Shown piece after piece: positions 15,869 to 23,200 of a stretch of 51,130 nt of DNA. Position 1 is the first letter of the stretch, and each line of letters begins with the position of its first letter. Position numbers and translations under genes: made by a program. The DNA comes from a virus, in the IMG/VR virus record IMGVR_UViG_3300043427_003381, positions 1 through 51,130 of that record; one strand, 5' to 3'. Below the pieces are notes generated by a model. It saw only the letters and a list, made by a program, of their open reading frames with translations. It made no database searches and was not told the DNA's origin.

Positions 15869-17263
15869 ATGGATCCCAGATATTATAAAATTCTTAATGA
15901 TACTTTCAGAACGAATTTAGATGAATCGAACACGGCAATTGAAGAAACTCTAGAATCAATCATTGAGTTGGATGGTTCTAAGGCTCCCTATGATGACATT
16001 ATTTTATCTCTTGATGCAGATATTTTCAATGAAGTAGGAAATGTAAATTCAAAAATTATTGATGTTGCATCTGCATATCAAGATAGGATTAATGTTGGTT
16101 GTAGGACTGATGTATTTTGGAGAGTAACTGGGGTTGCGGGAACTGTTTATACGCTAGTTGCAACCAAATTGTCTCTTGCTGGTTATGCAGGAACCCTTCC
16201 AACAGTAGAATACTTTGATGGAAGCACAATCACATCTTATGATAATTTTGATATTTTTGGATTTGATTCAGAACCGGCATATGGAATCAAATATTATGAC
16301 GAACCACTGACAGAAGACCTTGAAGATACTTTTGTTACAAGTTTTACTGGTATTATTGAGTCGGGATCATCCGAATTAATTACACTATCTCCTGTAGGGT
16401 CTTCCTCAACAATTGGTATTTCCACATCTTCGGGCCAATTAGTCATCTCTTCAAAACAAGATGTTTTACCATCTTCAAGTAATATTATAGGTATTGGAAC
16501 CACTACTCTATCGAGATCTATTCTAGGAATATCTACAGAAACTCCTGTCACAACTCTGACACTTGACTCCATTGCAATTGGTGATGCATCCGCTCCAGAA
16601 TCTGATGGATCTTATGTTACTTTTACCGTCCTTTCTTCAGTATCAGATCTTAATATTGAATATTATGATTTACTTTCAGAAAAGGACCCATCTATTCCAC
16701 AAATTATTGGCATTATTACTTCTGGCAATCTAGGTATAGGTGTTTCAATTCAATATGATAATTCTGGATTTGAACCAAATGTTATTGCTTGGAATCCTGA
16801 TGCTTTTGATCCTGATGCATTTGATGAAGAAAACCCCACCGTCACTACTTCTGAACCTGAAGTTGGTGCTGGTAATTTTTATTTCCCAGTAGGATTTTCT
16901 TCTTATCCAATTACTTTAAGTGGTGAAAGAGTTTCGGTTGGATTTGTGACAACTGTAAATATTAGTCAAATTGCAGGTATTCTTTCGTCAACATCGCCTT
17001 GTCCCACTCAAGAAACTAATTTAACTAATGCAATCAATACATTAAACATTGCGAAGTCTGATATTGCATCTGGTATCAGCACTCTCAATTATAAAATTGA
17101 TGTGTCAAATACTTTTAGAGAACAACGCAAGGAAATTCAATCCGAAATTTGGACTCTAAGACAGCAAATTGCAGAATTCCGTGCAGATATTATTAAATTT
17201 GATAAGGCCCTTAACTTCCTTGGCGTGTCAACGGTGACTGATATAATCTTAGAAACCCCTTGA
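15869..17263 (+). CDS. Virion structural protein with C-terminal coiled coil
   Basis: 464 aa, no family I can name. It starts MDPRYYKILNDTFRTNLDE with a helical N-terminal segment of about 75 residues, followed by a Ser/Thr/Gly/Ile-rich beta region (residues 110-370) containing GIGTT-type turns like those of the fiber genes. The last 75 residues are a clear coiled coil (FREQRKEIQSEIWTLRQQIA). The composition suits a trimeric structural protein of baseplate or fiber. It is the last gene of the hub block; its stop codon overlaps the -35 hexamer of the next promoter. Confidence 0.7.
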   Translation: MDPRYYKILNDTFRTNLDESNTAIEETLESIIELDGSKAPYDDIILSLDADIFNEVGNVNSKIIDVASAYQDRINVGCRTDVFWRVTGVAGTVYTLVATKLSLAGYAGTLPTVEYFDGSTITSYDNFDIFGFDSEPAYGIKYYDEPLTEDLEDTFVTSFTGIIESGSSELITLSPVGSSSTIGISTSSGQLVISSKQDVLPSSSNIIGIGTTTLSRSILGISTETPVTTLTLDSIAIGDASAPESDGSYVTFTVLSSVSDLNIEYYDLLSEKDPSIPQIIGIITSGNLGIGVSIQYDNSGFEPNVIAWNPDAFDPDAFDEENPTVTTSEPEVGAGNFYFPVGFSSYPITLSGERVSVGFVTTVNISQIAGILSSTSPCPTQETNLTNAINTLNIAKSDIASGISTLNYKIDVSNTFREQRKEIQSEIWTLRQQIAEFRADIIKFDKALNFLGVSTVTDIILETP

Positions 17264-17288
17264 CACCGACCCCTGACGGTGGTATGAT
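17260..17288 (+). promoter_or_regulatory. Sigma-70-type promoter (TTGACA, 17 bases, TATGAT)
   Basis: The -35 TTGACA (17260-17265) is perfect, the spacer is exactly 17 bases and the -10 TATGAT (17283-17288) has one mismatch to consensus. The downstream gene starts at 17314. Cyanophage early and middle genes use host-like promoters, so this marks the switch from the late block to a differently timed island. Confidence 0.8.
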
Positions 17289-17313
17289 ACTTGGGTAATC
17301 AACGGATGACCTA

Positions 17314-17496
17314 ATGCAAGACGAGTATCTCTCACGCTGCGTGGTGGACCCTATCAAGCGTACAGTGTATTTGTATTCCAATGAAGGGTCAGAGAAAGAA
17401 GTGGTATGCGATACCGTGGATGAGTTTATGAACGTGTTAGAGTTTGTTCGTGCTACAGTGGATGCAGAGACTCTCTCATACGCAAATCCACTTTAG
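17314..17496 (+). CDS. Small conserved protein behind the sigma-70 promoter
   Basis: 60 aa (MQDEYLSRCVVDPIKRTVYL at the start), mixed alpha/beta with an acidic middle (VCDTVDEFMNVLEFVRATVD). First gene of the island. No motif I can assign. Its codon use is less AT-rich than its neighbours. Confidence 0.7.
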   Translation: MQDEYLSRCVVDPIKRTVYLYSNEGSEKEVVCDTVDEFMNVLEFVRATVDAETLSYANPL

Positions 17497-17570
17497 CTTC
17501 CATTTTTGGTCGGAAAAAATCTTCCGGCAAATCAATCTTATTAGATTTTTTAGGTGGAATATTTATCCCC

Positions 17571-17578
17571 CATAAATA
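17571..17578 (+). promoter_or_regulatory. Late-promoter-like box CATAAATA before the homing endonuclease gene
   Basis: Sits only nine bases before the ATG at 17588, so a transcript from it would be nearly leaderless. The gap 17497-17587 otherwise holds only a weak CGGAA/TTCCG hairpin (17511-17526). Confidence 0.3.
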
Positions 17579-17587
17579 ATAATAGAT

Positions 17588-18016
17588 ATGAATAAACTTA
17601 TGGATGATTTTAGTTGGTTAGTGGGAATTTTTGAAGGAGAAGGATGGTTCGGACTTAAAAAAAGAACATCTAAAATTCAAAACAAAACTTATATCTACTA
17701 TTATCCTCATATGTCTATTACTATGACGGATGAAGACATCATTAAACGTTTGAGTTCTATTCTAAAACACGAACACTATAGAACTTTCACTCCTTCCGGA
17801 AAAAACGTAAAGGGTGAAAACTATAAAACAGCACATCGTTTATCAATCTGTGGACCTAAAGCAATGTATATTGCTGAAAAAATGGAACCTTTCTTATCTG
17901 AAAGAAGAAAGGAACAAATTAAATATGCTCGTGAAAATCAATCACGAAAAACAACATATAAAGAAGGATATACTCCGGTAGTTAAAAAACAAACAAATTA
18001 TGGTTTAATGTTTTAA
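17588..18016 (+). CDS. LAGLIDADG homing endonuclease (single motif)
   Basis: 142 aa. Residues 10-21 read WLVGIFEGEGWF, which aligns with LAGLIDADG: G13, E16 and E18, with E18 as the metal-binding catalytic acid. The rest follows the family: FGLKKR with YYYPHMSITMTDEDIIKRL (residues 38-56), a basic second half and HRLSICGPKAMYIAEKM (residues 82-100). One motif and small size suggest it acts as a homodimer. It is free-standing, three bases before the next gene and about 190 bases before the intron-bearing tRNA-Leu. It may cut an intronless tRNA-Leu or a nearby allele. There is no clear ribosome-binding site. Confidence 0.83.
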   Translation: MNKLMDDFSWLVGIFEGEGWFGLKKRTSKIQNKTYIYYYPHMSITMTDEDIIKRLSSILKHEHYRTFTPSGKNVKGENYKTAHRLSICGPKAMYIAEKMEPFLSERRKEQIKYARENQSRKTTYKEGYTPVVKKQTNYGLMF

Positions 18017-18018
18017 AA

Positions 18019-18198
18019 ATGAGACCAGAAACAAGAGAATCGATGGAAATGCTGTTCGCAGCAAAATGGAATGTACCAACGGCAGCAAAGAACTGTAATC
18101 TTACCAACAAAGAAATGAAGATTACATTCAATGAATACTGCCGTTTACATCCTCCAACTTATGTTGTAGAATCAGGTAGTCAACTCAGTTTCTTCTGA
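18019..18198 (+). CDS. Small helical protein upstream of tRNA-Leu
   Basis: 59 aa (MRPETRESMEMLFAAKWNVP at the start). The pattern AAKWNVPTAAKNCNL, a short gap, then MKITFNEYCRL resembles a small helix-turn-helix in which a -VPTAAK- turn joins two helices, but this is only a visual impression. It starts two bases after the endonuclease stop, without a visible ribosome-binding site of its own; the endonuclease gene may have been inserted directly in front of it. Its last codons form the left arm and loop of a terminator hairpin. Confidence 0.65.
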   Translation: MRPETRESMEMLFAAKWNVPTAAKNCNLTNKEMKITFNEYCRLHPPTYVVESGSQLSFF

Positions 18199-18204
18199 GT
18201 TTTT
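18182..18204 (+). terminator. Intrinsic terminator-like hairpin just before tRNA-Leu
   Basis: AACTCAG (18182-18188) pairs with CTGAGTT (18195-18201), six-base loop, followed by further Ts. It overlaps the end of the 59-aa gene and ends three bases before the tRNA starts. It could end messages from the island, or act as a processing stem for the tRNA. Confidence 0.5.
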
Positions 18205-18206
18205 AT

Positions 18207-18488
18207 GCGAGTATGGTGGAATCGGTAGACACACCAGACTTATGAAAATTGAGCCTCATTTGAGAAATCTTATGAGTGTAATTCCTCAAATTCGGTGAAA
18301 CCTGTAAAATGGCAATACCGAGCCAAGCATCGTAAGATGAAGGTGTAGAGACTAGACGGGGAACACCTAAACCGAAAGGTATGGTGAAGGTATAGTCCAG
18401 ACCACAAACCGAAAGGGTAGTGAAAACTATAGTGGTACGAAAATCTGTTGGGCGTATGCCCGTGGGAGTTCAAGTCTCCCTACTCGCA
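18207..18488 (+). tRNA. tRNA-Leu(UAA) interrupted by a group I intron
   Basis: Exon 1 is 18207-18241 and exon 2 is 18440-18488, 84 nt when joined. The acceptor stem GCGAGTA/TACTCGC is perfect, the D stem is GTG/CAC, the variable arm GGGC-GTAT-GCCC is long as expected for Leu, and the T arm is GGGAG-TTCAAGT-CTCCC. The anticodon loop after splicing is CTTAAAA, anticodon TAA. The intron lies after the first anticodon base, the same place as in cyanobacterial and plastid tRNA-Leu(UAA). The top anticodon-stem pair (27-43) reads C and T, a mismatch. No CCA is encoded. Likely helps decode AT-rich phage late genes. Confidence 0.9.
18242..18439 (+). ncRNA. Group I intron (cyanobacterial tRNA-Leu type, IC3-like)
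   Basis: 198 nt, starting after CTT and ending in G before AAAATCTG. P1 pairs exon CTT with intron GAG (18250-18252), with the usual U.G at the splice site. Conserved pieces follow in order: CTCAAATTCGG, GCAATACCGAGCCAAGC, a short CATC-GTAA-GATG hairpin, GAAGGTGTAGAGACTAGACGG, GGTATAGTCC (pairs with the GACTA of the previous piece to form P7) and a closing ACCAC...GTGGT stem. These match the core of cyanobacterial tRNA-Leu introns as I remember it. It carries no reading frame. It is shorter than the usual cyanobacterial examples. Confidence 0.88.
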
Positions 18489-18502
18489 CTGAGGTTTATC
18501 CT

Positions 18503-18509
18503 CTAAATA
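18503..18509 (+). promoter_or_regulatory. Late promoter box CTAAATA
   Basis: Lies 24 bases before the ATG at 18534, after the tRNA-Leu gene; an AGGA element follows nearer the start. Confidence 0.45.
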
Positions 18510-18533
18510 CTCAAAAGTAATAGGAATATTACT

Positions 18534-18803
18534 ATGAAGTACAGAATTGATGCCGCTTATGTCTGGTACAATCGCGGAAGACAAATCGTTTTAATGTACT
18601 TTATAAATTCTATTCCTTTTACTTTTGACGAACTCCCTGACGAATCTTTATTTGACTTGGAGTTAATTGAATTAGCAGACAAAGAAAGACGTTTTGAACC
18701 TGAAGACTTATATCAATCTTCTTATTACTTAATTTTAGAAGAATGCCACCCTTTGCTTTATGAGTTGGATTTAGAAAATCCAGAGTGTATGCCTGCTGAT
18801 TAA
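18534..18803 (+). CDS. Conserved hypothetical protein between two tRNA genes
   Basis: 89 aa, acidic and aromatic-rich (MKYRIDAAYVWYNRGRQIVL at the start; FDELPDESLFDLELIELAD in the middle). A soluble alpha/beta protein without a motif I can assign. It sits between tRNA-Leu and tRNA-Thr with a good AGGA ribosome-binding site, and its stop is two bases before tRNA-Thr. Confidence 0.72.
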   Translation: MKYRIDAAYVWYNRGRQIVLMYFINSIPFTFDELPDESLFDLELIELADKERRFEPEDLYQSSYYLILEECHPLLYELDLENPECMPAD

Positions 18804-18805
18804 AT

Positions 18806-18877
18806 GCCCTTGTAGCTCAGTGGTAGAGCAACGGTTTTGTAAACCGTTGGCCGTCTGTTCGAATCAGATCGGGGGCT
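18806..18877 (+). tRNA. tRNA-Thr(UGU)
   Basis: 72 nt cloverleaf without intron. The acceptor stem GCCCTTG pairs with CGGGGGC using two T.G pairs; the D arm is GCTC...GAGC; the anticodon arm is ACGGT-TTTGTAA-ACCGT with anticodon TGT; the T loop is TTCGAAT. No CCA is encoded. Confidence 0.93.
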
Positions 18878-18898
18878 TTGAGTTCTATAAAACTCCAA

Positions 18899-19057
18899 AT
18901 GTCACTTATTTCACAACAAGACCGCCAAATGGTCATTGAAGCACTTGAGTATTATGTTTACGATATGGAAAAAAATAACTGCAACGATGCGGCAATTTAT
19001 TCCTACAACACACTCCTTAACTGGATACGACTCGAACACTTCAAACATGAAAATTAA
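18899..19057 (+). CDS. Small helical protein, coupled to the next gene
   Basis: 52 aa (MSLISQQDRQMVIEALEYYV at the start), two probable helices, no known motif. Its end overlaps the start of the following gene by 11 bases (ATG at 19047, stop at 19055-19057), an arrangement of translational coupling. Confidence 0.68.
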   Translation: MSLISQQDRQMVIEALEYYVYDMEKNNCNDAAIYSYNTLLNWIRLEHFKHEN

Positions 19058-19220
19058 TCTTTGGTATTGTGATGGGATGAAGCAATGGCGGTGGACACTG
19101 ACTGATTCTTCACGCCCTATTAGCAGACAAGAATCTGGTCAAAGACCTTTTCTTCGTGATGCTATGAACGATGTAGCAAATACCGTAGAATATATGTTAG
19201 AATGCAAACAAAGTGAGTAG
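19047..19220 (+). CDS. Small conserved cyanophage protein
   Basis: 57 aa. I start at MKINLWYCDGMKQWRW (19047); an in-frame ATG at 18936 would run through the coupled upstream gene. The Trp-rich N-terminus and a short helix (AMNDVANTVEYML) resemble a family I associate with T4-like cyanophages; function unknown. Confidence 0.7.
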   Translation: MKINLWYCDGMKQWRWTLTDSSRPISRQESGQRPFLRDAMNDVANTVEYMLECKQSE

Positions 19221-19230
19221 AAATACTTAG

Positions 19231-19851
19231 ATGAAATCAGATTTTTATATAGATAGGGTAGGTAAAGAAGAAATAAAAGAACTTCTTTATACCTATCATT
19301 ATCTTAAAGACGAATCTAAAGATTTCAAATCGCATTTCAACTATGGGCTTTTCAGATCCTCAGTTTCTGATATTCTTAGGGTTGGTGGGTGCTTGGGCAC
19401 TTGTATCTTTACTGGGTTACCAGTCCCCGAAATAGCAGTAGGTGCGTTTGGTTTAGAAAGAAACCAACAAGAAGGTATATACGAACTCTCAAGACTTTGT
19501 ATACATCCCCTTATTCAAAAAGAAGAATATAACATCACATCTTGGTTCGTTAGTCGTTGCATAAGGAGATTTAAAAAAGATGCCCGCGTTCGTGCTATTC
19601 TTAGTTACGCTGACAATAATCAGCACTCTGGAATTATATACAGAGCTTGTAATTTTCAATACTATGGTTTGACTGATAAGAAATCGGACTTCTGGATAAA
19701 GCAATCTGATGGTTCCTTCATAAAACATTCAAGAGGTCCAATTAAAGGATTAGAAGGTGAATGGAGAGATCGTAGTCGTAAACATAGATACCTGATGATA
19801 TTTGATAAGGAACTGAAGAAAAGGTTGACGTGGGAAGAGAAATCGTGGTAA
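19231..19851 (+). CDS. Mom-like GNAT-fold acyltransferase, candidate DNA modification enzyme
   Basis: 206 aa. The central part follows the Mom/GNAT layout: a strand with GAFGLERNQQ, then GIYELSRLCIHPLIQ near residues 82-96, a long helix (SWFVSRCIRRFKKDARVRAI) and SYADNNQHSGIIYRACNFQY near 130-149. The R-L-C, S-Y-A-D and H-x-G-x-I-Y elements are what I associate with Mu Mom-like proteins, which add a carbamoylmethyl group to adenine and protect phage DNA from restriction. The basic C-terminus fits DNA contact. A plain N-acetyltransferase is the alternative. The ten-base gap to the previous gene suggests one operon. Confidence 0.6.
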   Translation: MKSDFYIDRVGKEEIKELLYTYHYLKDESKDFKSHFNYGLFRSSVSDILRVGGCLGTCIFTGLPVPEIAVGAFGLERNQQEGIYELSRLCIHPLIQKEEYNITSWFVSRCIRRFKKDARVRAILSYADNNQHSGIIYRACNFQYYGLTDKKSDFWIKQSDGSFIKHSRGPIKGLEGEWRDRSRKHRYLMIFDKELKKRLTWEEKSW

Positions 19852-19894
19852 AATAAAAAAGGTGATACTAAACCAAACCCCTTCCGTGTGACTT

Positions 19895-19917
19895 GAAAAC
19901 CTCCCCTGGAGGTTTTC
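19895..19917 (+). terminator. Hairpin terminator after the Mom-like gene
   Basis: GAAAACCTCC (19895-19904) pairs perfectly with GGAGGTTTTC (19908-19917), loop CCT. The T tract is inside the right arm and is followed by TTG, so strength is uncertain. Confidence 0.65.
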
Positions 19918-19922
19918 TTGTA

Positions 19923-19929
19923 ATAAATA
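19923..19929 (+). promoter_or_regulatory. Late promoter box ATAAATA
   Basis: Six bases after the hairpin and 20 bases before the ATG at 19950, so the small coiled-coil gene downstream is a late unit of its own. Confidence 0.5.
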
Positions 19930-19949
19930 CTCAAAACTTATTATTAGGT

Positions 19950-20150
19950 ATGACTGAACAACAAAATCATCTTTTTCAAATTGTCGAGCAACAAAAACAA
20001 ATTATTAATGAGATTAATATTCTTAACGGTCAATTAAATTCAAAAAAAGAGCATCTATATAAACTCCAAGGTGCAATTGAATATCTTGAAGGAATTGGAG
20101 TTTCTCTTCCAGAATCAGATACTGAGATTGAAGAAAGTATTGAAGATTAA
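19950..20150 (+). CDS. Small coiled-coil protein upstream of a giant fiber gene
   Basis: 66 aa. I start at MTEQQNHLFQIVEQQ; the longer in-frame ATG at 19893 would read through the terminator. Residues 5-50 form an uninterrupted Gln/Glu/Lys/Leu coiled coil and the tail is acidic (ESDTEIEESIED). It forms a cassette of its own: hairpin, late box, gene, strong terminator. A similar small coiled-coil gene (32046) precedes the second giant beta-helix gene. Role unknown; a fiber assembly factor is a guess. Confidence 0.68.
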   Translation: MTEQQNHLFQIVEQQKQIINEINILNGQLNSKKEHLYKLQGAIEYLEGIGVSLPESDTEIEESIED

Positions 20151-20156
20151 AAATAA

Positions 20157-20184
20157 AAACCTCCAGGTGCCTGGAGGTTTTTTT
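20157..20184 (+). terminator. Strong intrinsic terminator
   Basis: AACCTCCAGG (20158-20167) pairs with CCTGGAGGTT (20170-20179) across a two-base tip, followed by five Ts. It closes the island of small genes. Confidence 0.88.
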
Positions 20185-20188
20185 AATG

Positions 20189-20196
20189 GATAAATA
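20189..20196 (+). promoter_or_regulatory. Late promoter box GATAAATA
   Basis: One mismatch to the T4 late box, five bases after the terminator and 29 bases before the ATG at 20226. It starts the fiber block. Confidence 0.65.
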
Positions 20197-20225
20197 ATCT
20201 ATAACAGAACTTATAAAAGAATAAG

Positions 20226-23200
20226 ATGGGATTAAGTCGTCTTGATAATTTCCTAAAGAATACACGAGGAGAGATTTTATATGTAGATCCTTCAAGTGCT
20301 GACTCTACTGATTCTATAGAAAATCGTGGAAATAGTTTAACCAGACCTTTTAAAACTATTCAACGTGCATTTATAGAAGCAGCTAGGTTTTCATATCAGC
20401 GTGGATTAGATAATGATAGGTTTGGCAAAACAACTATCATGCTCTACCCAGGAGAGCACATAATTGATAATAGACCAGGATGGATTCCAATTTCTACTAA
20501 CGGAGGAACCTTCCAAACAAGATCTGGCGATATTGAAACAGACTTCCAAGAATTTGATCGCGCAACAAATTTTGATATTAATTCCGAAAATAACGTTCTT
20601 TATAAGTTCAATAGTATCCACGGTGGTGTAATTGTTCCTCGTGGAACATCTCTTGTTGGTATTGATTTAAGAAAAACAAAAATAAGACCAAAATATATTC
20701 CAGACCCAGTTAATTCAAATATTGAAAGATCTGCAATTTTTAGACTTACTGGTATCTGCTATATGTGGCAGTTCAGTATTCTTGACGCAGACCCAAATGG
20801 TTCTTGCTTCAAAGATTATACAAGCAACTCTTTTGTTCCTAATTTTTCTCACCATAAGTTAACTGCATTTGAATATGCAGATGGTGTAAACAACATTAAT
20901 ATTGATGACAATTTCTTAACCTATTCTGCAGAAAAAACAGACCTTGACATATACTATGAAAAAATTGGAATTGCATATGGTCCTTCAAGTGGCAGAGAAA
21001 TTCTTCCAGAAACCATCAGTTCTCCTCTCGATATTCAACCAAAAATTGATGAGTTCCGTATTGTTGGTTCAAAAGGTGGTGATGTTGGAATTACTAGTAT
21101 TAAAGCTGGTAATGGAATAATTCCGACGACTACTGTTACAGTCACTCTAGAAGAAAATGATCTTGGTTTAGATGTTGATACTCCTATTCGTATTGAAGGA
21201 ATTAATGCTTCTGGATATGACGGCCAATTTGTTGTCAGTGAAGTTGTAAGTTCTACAGAAATTAAATATCAAGTATCTAATCCGCCAGTAGAAGCACTTC
21301 CTGCAGTTACTGGATCAACCCTTAACATTTCAGTTGATACCGTTACTTCGGCATCTCCATATGTGTTTAATATTTCTATGCGTTCTGTTTATGGAATGTG
21401 TGGTCTTCATGCAGATGGAAATAAGGCTAATGGATTTAAATCCATGGTCGTTGCACAATTTACTGGTATCGGACTTCAAAAAGATGATAATGCATTTGTA
21501 AAGTATAATTCAACATCTGGTCTCTATGAAGATAGCACTGTAAGTGGCAATGAGAATATTCATACAGATTCTAGAGCAAGATTTAAACCAGATTATGAAA
21601 ACTACCATATTAAGTGCTCCAATGAAGGATTTATTCAGGTAGTTTCTGTTTTTGCTATTGGTTATGCAAATCACTTCCTTGCAGAAACTGGTGGTGATTT
21701 GTCAATTACCAACTCTAACTCCAACTTTGGTGCAAAAGCATTAGTATCTTCTGGATTTAGATTAAATGCATTTCCAAAAGACGATGTTGGCTATATAACT
21801 CATATTATTCCACCAAAAGAATATGAACCTACAGAAACAACATTAGAATTTTCTGCTATTGATATTGCAAAAACAGTTGGAATTGCGTCAACAAATCGTT
21901 TATATCTCTATGAAGAAACTAATCGTTGGATTCCCCCAGATAATGTTCTCGAAGGTTATAGAATAGGTGCTAAACCAGGCGACACTTTAAATGTATTGCT
22001 ATCTCAATCTGGAATTACAACTCAGTTTTCGGCAAGAATTATTATGCCAGATACTGAATTTAGTGGAAATGAAATAACCGCAGAAAAATCATATAGAGTT
22101 AGCACTTCTGGAGGTTCTAATAGTATTTCTAGTAATATTATTACACTAACAACTTCACATTCATTGAATGATGGCGAAACTGTAAGAGTATTGAGCAATA
22201 ATGGCCAACTTCCTGATGGAATAGTTCCAAATCACGTATACTATGCAATTACTACAGGATTATCTGCTAACCAGTTAAAGATAGCACAAAGTTTGAATGA
22301 TGCTTTAGATGGTTCGGAAGTTAGTATTAATAATAAAGGCGGTGTTTTAACGGTTGTAAGTAGAGTATCTGACAAGCACACTGGTGATGTCGGACACCCT
22401 ATTCAATGGGATAGTACTGAGGGTCAATGGTATATTAATGTTGCAACTGCTTCGAGTGAGAATTCAATATATTCAAATATAATTGGGTTTGGAACAACCG
22501 GTTTAGGTGATGCATCCTCAAGAACTTTTATTAATCGTCAGTATGATGCAAGAATACTGGATGATTCAATCTATAGGGTTCGTTATGTAATTCCAAAAGA
22601 TTCTCCAGAAACTGCAAGACCTCCTTCAGATGGATTCATTATACAGGAATCAAATTCTACGATTGGAAATACTAATACTGAAATTGCCTATCAATTTAAT
22701 CCATCATCAGTCACACTTTCAAATGTTACTGATCTAAGAAACCAAAAAATAATTGCAAATGCAACTTGGGATGGAACTCAAGCAAATATTATTACAGAAA
22801 TTCCTCACAAATTGCAAGTGGGTTCTGAAGTTAAAATTTTAAATGTTGCAAGCACAGGCAATTTAGCTGGAGCTGCGAATTCTGCATATAATGGAACTTT
22901 TACCGTAGCGGGAATTAGTAGTTCAAAACACTTTAGTTATGCTCTTGCAAATGATCCTGGAACATTTACAAACGATGTCTCCAGTCGCACTTCTTCACTT
23001 CCTTACTATCAAAGAAAGAGATATAATACGACTTATGTAATTTACAAGACTAAAGAAATTAAAAGATATATTAAGAACGAACAGGATGGTATATATCATT
23101 TAACTCTTCTGAATGCATCAAATTCTCCAAATGTTGCTCCATTTGATAATGTCAGACTTATACAACCTATTGTTAATCTTTATCCCCAATTAAATAGAGA

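Noticed and set aside
18270-18473. 67-aa minus-strand reading frame within the tRNA-Leu intron
   Set aside because: Antisense to intron core and exon 2; the conserved RNA elements explain the sequence. No sign of an intron-encoded protein.
18936-19046. Upstream extension of the small protein at 19047
   Set aside because: It overlaps the coupled 52-aa gene fully, and the conserved-looking text starts at MKINLWYCDG.
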